Of a DNA stretch of 64,000 bases, positions 56,027 through 64,000 are shown in pieces. A program made the position numbers and the translations under genes. Each line of letters starts with the position of its first letter. The first letter of the stretch is position 1. A model generated the notes under the pieces. The model did not search any database. It had not been told where the DNA came from and saw only the letters and a list, made by a program, of their open reading frames with translations. The stretch covers positions 1 to 64,000 of the forward strand of contig CAJUCI010000007.1 of assembly GCA_910584825.1 (NCBI GenBank). The letters run 5' to 3'. Source of the DNA: an uncultured Duncaniella sp. (GTDB lineage: Bacteria > Bacteroidota > Bacteroidia > Bacteroidales > Muribaculaceae).

Positions 56027-57402
56027 TGCAAGCTGTGGCGGATAGCTTTATAGAGGGCGTCGGCCAGCCGTGCGCCCCCCTTGTGGGTCATGTGGATGTA
56101 ATCCTTGTTGATTAGCCCGGCATTGCACCATTCCACTACCGCATCCTCGCCGCCCATAGCCTCGCGTGTGTCCCAGAAGAGGCAGTGGGCACGGCGGGCG
56201 GCATCGCGCTGCGCGCTTATCATGGCCGGGGCGGTGGCCATCGACTTCACGACGCCGCCGCGCTTCTCGCCACGGTCGCCCACACCCATCACGAGGATGT
56301 CGGCGCGCGGATAGCACTTGCGCACATGGTTGATTACCTCGACCATGCGGTTGGAATATATGGAATAGTCCTTCTGAGTCGAGCTCATGGCATTGATGCC
56401 GAACTCAAGGATTATTAGGTTGTAGTCGATTTCGGCGGCCATCTCGCGGCACAGTGTGGGGCTGATTTTGGTGAGCGTGATGCCCGAGAACCCTCGCGAC
56501 GACATGCAGTCGAGGCTCACACCGCTCTCGCCGTCGAGCCACACGCCCAGCCCTATCAGCTTGGGCGACGAGGTCTTCAGCTCAAACCGCGACGTGGTGC
56601 CCGCAATCTCTATGCACTGAACGGAGTCTGAGGCGGCGATATTGCGCTCCTCCCATTCCAAGTCGCCTGTTTTAACAGAGATTATAGAATTTTCAGGAGC
56701 GATGAACATGAACCTCGACCGCGACCACTGGCCGGTGTGGGAAAATGCCTTCGTGCCCTCGTAGGTCGACTTGGCCTGTCCCGTGGGGATGGCATATTGC
56801 TCCGAGAGGTCGAGATAGTGCGCGTCAGCCTTCTTGTTGGCCATAAACGTCTTCCATCCCGAGCCCCCCTGCTTGACCGAGCGGCGGAATCCGGGGAAGT
56901 CGGAGTGCATGCTCACATAGCCCACACCCTCGCCGCCATAGGCTGACTGCATTAGCTCGCGCAGGTCCTGAGTGAAGATGTCGCCCTCGATATAGCTGTC
57001 ACCCACGACGGCTATGCGGGCCATACCCCCCTTCTCGAGCGCGTTCTTGAGCTGGACAAGCCCTACCTGGTCGGTGGTATAGTCCTCGAGAATCACGAGG
57101 TCGCCCTCACGCGGAGCCTTGACTGAATGGATTATGGTGTCGATGGGGAGCGAAAGCACCGAGTCGCTCGCCGTGAGCGGATTGCGCTCCTCGGCCTCCT
57201 TCATGGCCTTGAGCAGTTCGGGGTCTATCTGCTCCTGCTCTGGGTTGGTGTGGTCGATGCCGGTCACCTCCTTGAGTATGTCGCTAATGAGCGAGAAGTC
57301 CTTGATGCGTCCGCCGCTCCACTTCGAGAGCGGGAGAAACGACAGTATGGCGATGAATGCTATGGCGAGGAGTATGATGAGTGTGGGGCGTCCTTTTTTC
57401 AT
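56023..57402 (-). CDS. Membrane-anchored SGNH-type protein, partner of MBOAT
   Basis: A 459-residue protein with a single N-terminal membrane anchor (LIILLAIAFIAILSFLPL, about 8-25) and a periplasmic domain. SGNH motifs are IAVVGDSYIEGDIF with S136, LIILEFGINAMSS, and DYIHMTHKGGARLADALY at the end. It is longer than, but related in plan to, the downstream SGNH gene. The anchored form fits an acyl-relay role between MBOAT and the soluble partner. First gene of the MBOAT operon (minus strand), 51 bp after menF. Confidence 0.85.
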   Translation of the reverse strand: MKKGRPTLIILLAIAFIAILSFLPLSKWSGGRIKDFSLISDILKEVTGIDHTNPEQEQIDPELLKAMKEAEERNPLTASDSVLSLPIDTIIHSVKAPREGDLVILEDYTTDQVGLVQLKNALEKGGMARIAVVGDSYIEGDIFTQDLRELMQSAYGGEGVGYVSMHSDFPGFRRSVKQGGSGWKTFMANKKADAHYLDLSEQYAIPTGQAKSTYEGTKAFSHTGQWSRSRFMFIAPENSIISVKTGDLEWEERNIAASDSVQCIEIAGTTSRFELKTSSPKLIGLGVWLDGESGVSLDCMSSRGFSGITLTKISPTLCREMAAEIDYNLIILEFGINAMSSTQKDYSIYSNRMVEVINHVRKCYPRADILVMGVGDRGEKRGGVVKSMATAPAMISAQRDAARRAHCLFWDTREAMGGEDAVVEWCNAGLINKDYIHMTHKGGARLADALYKAIRHSLQ

Positions 57403-57453
57403 TGCTGAATATCGGTGATATTTGGTGTGTTATATCTCAGTATCGGTTATTTG

Positions 57454-58623
57454 TCAGTACAGGAATCGGGCTTCGGTAGGGTTGACCGTCACCGGCCCGG
57501 GCGATGTGCCGGGCGAAGATGTCACCGGCGACTCAATGCATGCGTAGAGTGCGGCCAGCTTGCGCTCGGTCTCGGCCCACTCCTCGTCAAGCACGGAGTC
57601 AGGCATCAGCCCCCCTCCTGCATAGAGGTTGTAGACCCATCCCGTGACCTCGTCTATGCGGGCTTGGGCGGCAAAGGCGCATCGCAGATTCACAAACACC
57701 ATGAGCACCCCGCCCTGCCTTACGCCTGTGATGCCGCTGTAGCATCTGCGCTGGTGGGTCTCATAGGCATCAATCTCGGCTATGGCGAGCTGTCGCGGCC
57801 ATCCGGCCACAGCGGGCGTGGGGTTAAGGTCGTTGATGATGCGGCCTGCGCTCTTTATCTCCCCCCGGGCCGTGATGGGGGTGCAGAGGTGGGTGACGAT
57901 TCCCGCCTCAAGTTCGGTAATCGGGTCGGTCGTCACCTCAAGGTCGTGTGAGCGGAGCACATCGGTGATAAATCTGACTACCACCTCATGCTCGAGCATA
58001 TTCTTGTCGTCCCACTCCACGCCGCTGACCCCGGCAGGACGTGTCCCGGCAAGAGCCATCGTGTGCAGCTCACCGCTGCCTGGCACAGCCTCGAGCAGCA
58101 ACTCGGGGGTGGCACCGAGCCACACGCCGTTCTCGGGCGTGAAGCAGAGATAGCGCAGGGTGTTGGGCGACAGTGAGAAATAACTGCGGGCGGTGTCGAT
58201 GATGTCAGCCGTGCCAAACAGGGCCTCGTGGCGCGAGAGCACCACCTTGCCGCCGTCCTTTTTCAGCCGTCGCGTCATCATGTGAAACGCCTCGTCATAA
58301 CTGACACGCCTTGTCGATGTCAGGTAGGGACGCTCGTCACACCCGTCATACATCGTGTCGGGGTGCTCGGCAAGAAAGTCCACAAGTGCCTCCTCATCCA
58401 TCTCGTCGGTCACACCGGCCATATAAGGCTCGTCGGAGGCAAACCGGCTTATGAAAAAGCAGTCTCCCTCCCCCTCCATGCGGGCATGCGACTCCCCCCC
58501 GGCATCAGGTAGCGACGCCATGAAGCGACACTCCTCATCGCCGGGCAGCGCGTAGATGACAAACGGTATGTTGCGCCTCAGACACTCTCCGGCACCCTCG
58601 GCTTGAAGCATTGTTATCAGCAT
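57454..58623 (-). CDS. menF: Isochorismate synthase
   Basis: A 389-residue chorismate-binding enzyme that converts chorismate to isochorismate, the first step of menaquinone synthesis. The conserved blocks of the family are present: GKVVLSRHEALFG, LCFTPENGVWLGATPELLLEA, TMALAGTRPAG, DKNMLEHEVVVRFITDVL, STPITARGEI-like CTPITARGEIKSAG, LNPTPAVAGWPRQLAIAEI and YAGGGLMPDSVLDEEWAETERKL. The family also holds anthranilate synthase; the AGGGLMPDS ending supports the isochorismate type. The other men genes are not adjacent. Confidence 0.85.
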   Translation of the reverse strand: MLITMLQAEGAGECLRRNIPFVIYALPGDEECRFMASLPDAGGESHARMEGEGDCFFISRFASDEPYMAGVTDEMDEEALVDFLAEHPDTMYDGCDERPYLTSTRRVSYDEAFHMMTRRLKKDGGKVVLSRHEALFGTADIIDTARSYFSLSPNTLRYLCFTPENGVWLGATPELLLEAVPGSGELHTMALAGTRPAGVSGVEWDDKNMLEHEVVVRFITDVLRSHDLEVTTDPITELEAGIVTHLCTPITARGEIKSAGRIINDLNPTPAVAGWPRQLAIAEIDAYETHQRRCYSGITGVRQGGVLMVFVNLRCAFAAQARIDEVTGWVYNLYAGGGLMPDSVLDEEWAETERKLAALYACIESPVTSSPGTSPGPVTVNPTEARFLY

Positions 58624-58645
58624 TTATCTTAAAAAACCGCTCTTT

Positions 58646-59953
58646 TCAGCATGGCTCACCTGCGAGTTCAAAGGGGTAAGCCGTCTTGATTCTTACGTTC
58701 GTGAATGTACCTTTTTGTAGGGGAGAGGTCTTTTCTATCAGCACTTCGGGGTCCACCTCGGGAGAGTCATACTGCGTGCGGCCCACGTAGCAGTCAGCCT
58801 CCTCGCGGTCGATAATCACACGCTGCACGGTGCCAACCTTGGCATCCTGAATCTCCTGCGAAATCTCCTCCTGCAGAGCCATCAGGCGCGACAGGCGGTC
58901 CTGCTTGACATCCTCGGGTATGGAGTCCTCGTAATGGCGGGCGGCATAGGTGTCATCCTCCTCGCAATAGGCAAACGCGCCCATGCGCTCGAAGCGTTGC
59001 TCGCGCACAAAGTCCATCAGCTCGGCAAACTCCTCCTCGCCCTCGCCGGGAAAACCGACCATGAGCGTGGTGCGGATATGTATGCCCGGCACGCGGCGGC
59101 GTATCTCGGCCAGCAGGGCGCGGGTCTCCGCGCCGGTGATGTGGCGGCGCATATTGGCAAGCACCTTGTCGGAAATGTGCTGGAGCGCGATGTCGAGATA
59201 GCGGCAGACGTTGGGGCGCGAGGCCATCACGTCGAGCAGCTCCATCGGGAACTCGTTGGGATAGGCATAGTGCAGACGTATCCACTCCACCCCTTCGACA
59301 TCGGCTATCGCCCCCACGAGGCGGGCAATGTCGGCCTTGCCGTAGAGGTCGCGTCCGTATGACGTGAGGTCCTGGGCTATGACATTGAACTCCCTGACAC
59401 CGCGGGCCACGAGCATCTTCACCTCGTCGACAATCTCCTCGACCGGGCGCGACTTGTAACGCCCCGTGATGAGCGGGATGGCGCAGAAGGCGCAGAAACG
59501 GTCACACCCCTCGGCTATCTTCAAGTAGGCATGATGGCGCGGGGTGGTGAGTATGCGGTCATAGGGCACCGAGCCGGGATGACGGCGCGACAGGTCGACG
59601 GCGAGCGCGGGCCAGTCGGTCTTTCCATACCAGCGGTCCACCTCGGGAAGCTCGGCGGGAAGCTCTGACGCATAGCGTTGCGACAGGCAGCCCATCACGT
59701 AGAGGCCGTCAATCCTGCCCTCGCGGCGCAGCTCGCCCCACGAGAGTATCTCGTTGATTGACTCCTCCTTGGCATCGCCGATGAATCCGCACGTGTTGAT
59801 TACCACGTGACGCTCGCGGCTTTCAGGCCCGTCCAATAACACATCAGGCTCGACAACGTTCATTCCCACGCTGTCGAGCATTTTCATGAGACGCTCCGAA
59901 TCCACAAGATTCTTGGAGCATCCCAGCGATACGATGGATATATCAGCGGACAT
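58646..59953 (-). CDS. rimO: Ribosomal protein S12 methylthiotransferase RimO
   Basis: A 435-residue radical-SAM enzyme that adds a methylthio group to an aspartate of ribosomal protein S12. The N-terminal domain has GCSKNLVDSE and cluster cysteines C12, C55 and C89; the radical-SAM cluster is C150, C154, C157 (EGCDRFCAFCAIP). The C-terminal TRAM domain follows (about 370-435). It lies 11 bp after ftsY, so it is cotranscribed. Confidence 0.96.
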   Translation of the reverse strand: MSADISIVSLGCSKNLVDSERLMKMLDSVGMNVVEPDVLLDGPESRERHVVINTCGFIGDAKEESINEILSWGELRREGRIDGLYVMGCLSQRYASELPAELPEVDRWYGKTDWPALAVDLSRRHPGSVPYDRILTTPRHHAYLKIAEGCDRFCAFCAIPLITGRYKSRPVEEIVDEVKMLVARGVREFNVIAQDLTSYGRDLYGKADIARLVGAIADVEGVEWIRLHYAYPNEFPMELLDVMASRPNVCRYLDIALQHISDKVLANMRRHITGAETRALLAEIRRRVPGIHIRTTLMVGFPGEGEEEFAELMDFVREQRFERMGAFAYCEEDDTYAARHYEDSIPEDVKQDRLSRLMALQEEISQEIQDAKVGTVQRVIIDREEADCYVGRTQYDSPEVDPEVLIEKTSPLQKGTFTNVRIKTAYPFELAGEPC

Positions 59954-59964
59954 CCGTTTATTCG

Positions 59965-60933
59965 TTATTTCTTTTCGCCGAAAAGCGATTCCACAAAGGC
60001 GCGCTTGTCAAACACCTGCAGGTCGTCAATCTTCTCGCCCAGGCCTATATACTTCACGGGTATCTTGAACTGGTCGCTGATGCCGATTACCACACCGCCC
60101 TTGGCTGTGCCGTCGAGTTTGGTGATGGCGAGCTCGTTGACCTGAGTAGCGGCCACAAACTGCTTGGCCTGTTCGAAGGCGTTCTGGCCCGTCGAGCCGT
60201 CAAGCACGAGCAGCACCTCATGCGGCGCGTCGGGCACGAGCTTCTGCATCACGCTCTTCACCTTGGTCAGCTCGTCCATGAGTCCCTTCTTGTTGTGCAG
60301 ACGTCCGGCGGTGTCGATAATCACCACATCCACATCATTGGCAATGGCACTCTGGAGAGTGTCGAAGGCCACCGATGCAGGGTCGGCACCGATTTTCTGC
60401 TTCACCACAGGCACGTCAGCGCGTCGGCCCCACTCCTCAAGCTGCTCTATGGCAGCCGCACGGAACGTATCGGCCGCGCCGAGCATCACCTTGTTGCCGG
60501 CACGCTTGAACTGTGCGGCCATCTTGCCGATGGTCGTGGTCTTGCCGGCTCCGTTCACTCCGACCACCATTATCACATGCGGACGGTTGCCGGGAGGGAG
60601 GGTGAAATCCTCAAGCGACGAACTCTCGCCGTTCTCGGCAAGCATCTCGGAAATCTCCTCGCACAGCAGACGGTTAAGCTCCGAGGCACCGACATATTTG
60701 TCGCGGGCCACACGGGCCTGCAGACGGTCGATGATACGGAGGGTGGTGTCGACACCGACGTCAGAGGTCACGAAAACCTCTTCGAGATTGTCGAGCACAT
60801 CGTCATCGACGGTCGACTTACCGGCGATGGCGTGCGAAATGCGGTCAAAAAATCCGCGCTGAGTCTTCTCGAGCCCCTTGTCGAGGGTCTCCTGCTTCTC
60901 TTTCTTGCGCGAAAACAGGTCAAATAGTCCCAT
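59965..60933 (-). CDS. ftsY: Signal recognition particle receptor FtsY
   Basis: A 322-residue GTPase that docks ribosomes carrying nascent membrane proteins to the translocon. The N domain (about 15-105) and G domain show VNGAGKTTT (G1, about 126-134), DTFRAAAIEQL, DTAGRLHNKKGLM and TKLDGTAKGG. The acidic A domain of the E. coli protein is missing; only a short KEKQET segment is present, as in many Bacteroidetes. Confidence 0.96.
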   Translation of the reverse strand: MGLFDLFSRKKEKQETLDKGLEKTQRGFFDRISHAIAGKSTVDDDVLDNLEEVFVTSDVGVDTTLRIIDRLQARVARDKYVGASELNRLLCEEISEMLAENGESSSLEDFTLPPGNRPHVIMVVGVNGAGKTTTIGKMAAQFKRAGNKVMLGAADTFRAAAIEQLEEWGRRADVPVVKQKIGADPASVAFDTLQSAIANDVDVVIIDTAGRLHNKKGLMDELTKVKSVMQKLVPDAPHEVLLVLDGSTGQNAFEQAKQFVAATQVNELAITKLDGTAKGGVVIGISDQFKIPVKYIGLGEKIDDLQVFDKRAFVESLFGEKK

Positions 60934-60958
60934 ATCTTGAGGATGATAAATTGGAATG

Positions 60959-60966
60959 CAAAGTTA
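60959..60966 (-). promoter_or_regulatory. -7 element of ftsY-rimO
   Basis: TAACTTTG on the minus strand, 25 bp before the ATG. The -33 region lies close to the hairpin E arms. Confidence 0.6.
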
Positions 60967-60999
60967 GTGATTTTTCCGCATATTCACAATCTTAGCGTC

Positions 61000-61171
61000 T
61001 TTTAGTATAGAGCATTTCAGTATAGAGTATAAAGTATAGAGTATAGTGATTAGCCCTGAGGATGCAATACGATGCAAACCGCCTCAAAAGCTAATCACTA
61101 TACTCTATACTTTATACTCTATACTAAAAAGCTCTATACTAAGAGTCCTCTATACTCTATACTCTATACTG
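61000..61171. repeat. Long hairpin E built from TATAGAG repeats
   Basis: Arms 61019-61053 and 61091-61125 are 35 nt each and perfectly complementary; each is a run of TATAGAGTATAAAG-type units. Outside them TTAGTATAGAGC (61002-61013) pairs with GCTCTATACTAA (61131-61142), and three further ACTCTAT units occur at 61148-61169. It lies between the ftsY promoter and the thioredoxin stop. The architecture is the same as copies A-D but with a different repeat unit. Confidence 0.9.
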
Positions 61172-61180
61172 AAAAGAGCC

Positions 61181-61609
61181 CTATTCCTTCGGCACGCTGT
61201 TTGTCTTCACGCGCTCGATGAATTCTTCTACCGTCTTGCTGCCGCCGAGGAAACGGCCTACCTCATTGCCCTCACCGTCAAAGATGATGAATGTGGGGAA
61301 GGCATACACTTTAAGACGCTCGGTCAGTTCGGGACCATCACCCTTCTCCATGTCAATCTTGATTGACACGAATTTGGGGTTCATGAAGTCGCCGGCCTCC
61401 TTGGTGGGGAACATCTTGGTGGCCATCATCTTGCAGGGGCCGCACCATGAGGTATAGCAGTCGAGGAACACCATCTTGCCCTCCGCCTTGGCCTTGGCTA
61501 CGGCATCTTTCAGAAGCGAGCCTTCGGGCATGAACTCCATACCCTGGGCCGAGAGTGACAGCGCGCTCACGAGCATGATTGCGAGAGCGAAAAATTTACG
61601 CAGTTTCAT
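61181..61609 (-). CDS. Periplasmic thioredoxin-family protein, short paralogue
   Basis: A 142-residue secreted thioredoxin-fold protein with a signal peptide (MKLRKFFALAIMLVSALSLSAQ). The active site is WCGPC (C56, C59) in LDCYTSWCGPCKMM, with an extra C51 just before it. The cis-proline strand FPTFIIFDGEG is present. It should act as a periplasmic disulfide reductase or isomerase. It is a tandem paralogue of the next gene, sharing GMEFMPEGSLLKDAVAKAK and MVFLDCYTSWCGPC. Confidence 0.9.
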   Translation of the reverse strand: MKLRKFFALAIMLVSALSLSAQGMEFMPEGSLLKDAVAKAKAEGKMVFLDCYTSWCGPCKMMATKMFPTKEAGDFMNPKFVSIKIDMEKGDGPELTERLKVYAFPTFIIFDGEGNEVGRFLGGSKTVEEFIERVKTNSVPKE

Positions 61610-61638
61610 ATTCTAAGTTATTTATATTTCAACTGTTA

Positions 61639-62805
61639 TCATAAATTGGGTTTCTCGCCGTCAAGAGTCTTGACAAGCTCCTCAAGTATATCGACGGGCA
61701 TCTTCCTGGGCTGACGGTTCTCGGGGAATGTCTGAGCGGCACGATGACCCGACTTGATGTCATCAAGACGAGTGGCAGCCACCTTCTTCATACGTTCACG
61801 CACCTGAGCATCCTCACATTTGTAAGCAATATTCGTTGCATTACTGCACAATGACATATCCACCATGTCGAGGTCTTTGTCAGCAAGATAGCTTTCCATC
61901 AAATCCATATATGTGCCCCAATCCTGCTTGCGCTCGGCATAGGTCATGAGTGTGCTGAGGCGGTAGTGCTCAGCCTTGTCGATATTACAGTCCTTGATAA
62001 GAGCCATGTAGTCGTCAAACTTCTTCTGGTTGAGCGTAACGCCGCCGTTCGCATCAGTATCTATCAGCGAACGGGCACTGCGGTCAAGCACGTTCTTGAT
62101 TTTATTGGCATACACATCCTCGCCCAGCACAGGCTCAACAGCGGCACGATTCTTGACCACATAGACAAATGCGGGGTTGAACGGGTCGATGACATTGTTA
62201 AGGAACACCTTACGCAGCGTGGTGTCGGCTGCAAATGTCTCAAGATTGCCCTCAAGGAGTGCTCCGGCCACCACATCGCACTGCTGACGGCGATACACCT
62301 TGCCGAGATAAGCGAGATAGTCGAGCAGGAACTGGCGGTCACGGTCGCCCGACTTGAAACGGGCCTCAAGAGCGGCAGGGCCGTCATCGGCAAGATTCTC
62401 GTTGACACGCTTTATGAAACCCTGCACATCGCCTCCGCCAACGAAGCGCGCGGCCTCCGAGCCGTCATTGTTGAATATCACAAAGGTCGGATAGGCGTTA
62501 ATCTGAAGATTCTTACCCAGCTCAGGGCCCTCGCCCTTCTCCATGTCAATCTTGATTGACACGAACTTGGGGTTCATGAAGTCACCGACCTCCTGTGTGG
62601 GGAAAATCTTGGTGGCCATCATCCTGCACGGGCCGCACCATGAGGTGTAGCAGTCGAGGAACACCATCTTGCCCTCCTCCTTTGCCTTGGCCACGGCATC
62701 CTTCAGGAGCGAGCCTTCGGGCATGAATTCAATACCTTGCGCACCGGCCGACAGTGTGCATGCCACCGCCGCAAATAAAGCGGTAAAAAGTCTGTTCAAT
62801 TTCAT
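61639..62805 (-). CDS. Periplasmic thioredoxin-family protein, long paralogue
   Basis: A 388-residue secreted protein: signal peptide (about 1-23), thioredoxin domain (about 25-145, WCGPC with C57 and C60, FPTQEVGDFMNPKFVSIKID, NAYPTFVIFNNDGSE) and a long C-terminal helical domain (about 150-388) of TPR-like type found in Bacteroidetes thioredoxins. The C-terminal domain may recruit a partner or a substrate. First of two tandem genes, 29 bp before the short paralogue. Confidence 0.9.
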   Translation of the reverse strand: MKLNRLFTALFAAVACTLSAGAQGIEFMPEGSLLKDAVAKAKEEGKMVFLDCYTSWCGPCRMMATKIFPTQEVGDFMNPKFVSIKIDMEKGEGPELGKNLQINAYPTFVIFNNDGSEAARFVGGGDVQGFIKRVNENLADDGPAALEARFKSGDRDRQFLLDYLAYLGKVYRRQQCDVVAGALLEGNLETFAADTTLRKVFLNNVIDPFNPAFVYVVKNRAAVEPVLGEDVYANKIKNVLDRSARSLIDTDANGGVTLNQKKFDDYMALIKDCNIDKAEHYRLSTLMTYAERKQDWGTYMDLMESYLADKDLDMVDMSLCSNATNIAYKCEDAQVRERMKKVAATRLDDIKSGHRAAQTFPENRQPRKMPVDILEELVKTLDGEKPNL

Positions 62806-62853
62806 GTTGTTATATTTGAATTTAAGGGTTGGTTAACTGCACTTTTTTACGGT

Positions 62854-63279
62854 CTACTGCTCGTCATCGTCATCGTCGAGAAAATCGAAATCCCATCCGT
62901 CGGACATCGACTCGGTAAACTCGGCCAGGTCGCGCCCCTCGCGCTTGGTGGGGCGGCCGAGACCCTTGCGGCGGTCGATGAAGCCCGATATGCGCACCAC
63001 GTCGAGCAAATCAAGCTCGCTTTTGGGGGTGATATTCTCCATATATTCGGGCACGAGCTTGGCTCCGAGACGGTTCTGAGCGAGTGCCTTCACGCGGAAC
63101 GAATATGTGACCGGCGGCTTGCGCACACTGATGACGTCGCCCACCTTGATGGTGCGCGAGGGCTTGACCGACACGCCGTCCATCATCACGCGCCCCTTCT
63201 TGCAGGCCTCGGTGGCGATGGTGCGGGTCTTGAATATGCGCATGGCCCACAGCCATTTGTCTACTCTTACTTCTGCCAT
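62854..63279 (-). CDS. S4-domain RNA-binding protein (HslR-like)
   Basis: A 141-residue protein with an N-terminal S4 domain (VRVDKWLWAMRIFKTRTIAT, RVMMDGVSVKPSRTIKVGDVI) and an acidic C-terminal tail (DFLDDDDDEQ). HslR-type proteins bind stalled 50S subunits carrying peptidyl-tRNA. Its location 5 bp after pth, which hydrolyses free peptidyl-tRNA, fits a shared role in ribosome rescue. Confidence 0.9.
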   Translation of the reverse strand: MAEVRVDKWLWAMRIFKTRTIATEACKKGRVMMDGVSVKPSRTIKVGDVISVRKPPVTYSFRVKALAQNRLGAKLVPEYMENITPKSELDLLDVVRISGFIDRRKGLGRPTKREGRDLAEFTESMSDGWDFDFLDDDDDEQ

Positions 63280-63284
63280 AGGGG

Positions 63285-63851
63285 TTACTTATTATTGTAG
63301 TCACACATCGCGCGCTGCATTCCGGCCAGGCAGAACGTCTTGATGGCGTCGACCGCCAGCGGTATGCGCTCGTCACGCATGGCCGTGAGCTGCTCGGGGG
63401 TGAAATGGCCGAGCACATAGTCAATCTGCGTGCCGCGGGGGAAATCGTTGCCTATTCCGAACCGCAGACGGGCATAGGCCTGGGTGCCGAGCATCTGGGC
63501 TATGTTCTTCAGGCCGTTGTGTCCGGCATCGCTCCCCGACGGCTTGAGGCGTATGGCCCCGAATGGCAGGGCGCAGTCGTCGACGAGTATCAGTATGTTC
63601 TCAAGCTCAATCCCCTCCTTGTCCTTCCAGTAGCGGACGGCATTGCCCGAGAGGTTCATGTAGGTCGATGGCTTGAGCACGGTGAGCTGGGCGTTCTTGA
63701 CTCTCATGTGGGCCACGTCGCCGTAGCGTTCGGTCGAGAACGACGCGCCGCCACCCTCCACGAGGGCGTCAGCTATCATGAATCCGGCATTGTGGCGGGT
63801 GCCTACATATTCAGGACCGATGTTTCCGAGTCCGACTATAAGATATTTCAT
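63285..63851 (-). CDS. pth: Peptidyl-tRNA hydrolase
   Basis: A 188-residue enzyme that frees tRNA from prematurely released peptidyl-tRNA. Conserved: YLIVGLGNIGPEYVGTRHNAGFMIAD with catalytic H20, KPSTYMNLSGNAVRYW, LVDDCALPFGAIRLK (catalytic Asp), and GSDAGHNGLKNI. Length is standard. The pth and S4-domain genes form an operon. Confidence 0.97.
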   Translation of the reverse strand: MKYLIVGLGNIGPEYVGTRHNAGFMIADALVEGGGASFSTERYGDVAHMRVKNAQLTVLKPSTYMNLSGNAVRYWKDKEGIELENILILVDDCALPFGAIRLKPSGSDAGHNGLKNIAQMLGTQAYARLRFGIGNDFPRGTQIDYVLGHFTPEQLTAMRDERIPLAVDAIKTFCLAGMQRAMCDYNNK

Positions 63852-63886
63852 AATCGAAAGTGAGTGTACAAAGATATATATAATAT

Positions 63887-63945
63887 CAAAAGTCTCAAAA
63901 GAATTACAAGTGTTTTAATCCTGCATTTATCTTTTGAGACTTTTG
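63887..63945. repeat. Short hairpin F
   Basis: CAAAAGTCTCAAAAGA (63887-63902) and its exact complement (63930-63945) flank a 27-nt loop. The AAAAG-rich arm resembles the units of hairpins A-D. It lies upstream of pth. The remaining bases to 64000 show no supported gene; a possible C-terminus (APAVTLLRRAS) on the minus strand is too short to judge. Confidence 0.7.
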
Positions 63946-64000
63946 CTGTTATCGTAATCGCGGTCATGAGGCGCGGCGCAGCAGCGTGACTGCCGGTGCA

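Noticed and set aside
61046..61366. Open frame starting in hairpin E and running antisense to the thioredoxin gene
   Set aside because: Its first half is translated repeat (LYTLYSILK twice) and the rest is the antisense of the thioredoxin domain.

Overview
The window looks like the chromosome of a member of the order Bacteroidales, most likely Muribaculaceae or a close relative (family-level placement is inference). The evidence is: the Bacteroidetes promoter type (TAnnTTTG at -7, a TTG/TTTG element about 20 bp upstream) in front of many genes; a SusC/SusD pair; the type IX secretion channel PorV; the ftsK-lolA-trxB order; a fused FeoA-FeoB; secreted proteins ending in a YFNLQG-type C-terminal motif; and coding DNA that is clearly GC-rich. 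No prophage, conjugative element, rRNA operon or CRISPR array is visible; most of the window is ordinary core genome with a few accessory islands.

Layout. 0.1-2.2 kb: a YjaB-like acetyltransferase, then a tightly overlapping operon of an SMR (guanidinium/drug) exporter, a NimA-like flavoprotein and a GNAT enzyme. 2.3-8.5 kb: rpmH, flavodoxin, ftsK, a LolA-like carrier, trxB, GNAT. 8.5-16.2 kb: a LytTR/LytS two-component pair, a coiled-coil lipoprotein and an orphan SusC/SusD pair. 16.4-20 kb: a small unknown gene, a GHL10-type glycosidase, bamD, an omega-like RNA polymerase subunit, rpsO. 20.1-24.2 kb is the main accessory stretch: a three-gene DUF3791-DUF3990-DUF3791 module that looks like a toxin-antitoxin locus, a nuclease-like gene bracketed by inverted REP sequences, tRNA-Ser(GCU), a secreted protein with the C-terminal motif, and a compact REP-spacer-REP element. 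24.2-31.2 kb: LysE exporter, PepSY-like protein, agmatine-to-putrescine genes (aguA, aguB), folA-thyA, polyferredoxin. 31.4-41.5 kb: TonB receptor, ispF-porV, a phosphate-type porin divergent from a histidine acid phosphatase, feoAB; four long hairpins built from a purine-rich 9-nt repeat sit in the gaps here. 41.5-48.4 kb: short SSB, lipoprotein, thymidine kinase, DUF3108 protein, 5'-nucleotidase-like enzyme, two secreted paralogues, another REP pair and a small unknown gene. 48.6-57.4 kb: clpB, a lipoprotein, and an envelope O-acetylation cluster (acyltransferase-3, MBOAT, two SGNH proteins). 57.4-63.9 kb: menF, rimO, ftsY, two tandem periplasmic thioredoxin-like proteins, an S4 RNA-binding protein and pth.

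How parts work together. PorV at 34.4-35.6 kb would be the partner channel if the C-terminal motif shared by the proteins at 22.8, 46.0 and 47.0 kb is a type IX sorting signal. The porin/phosphatase pair suggests uptake of phosphate released outside the cytoplasm. The MBOAT/SGNH genes suggest O-acetylation of a surface polymer. The strongest candidates for undescribed biology are the 9-nt-repeat hairpin family, the REP pairs (one enclosing a nuclease-like gene), and the DUF3791/DUF3990 module.
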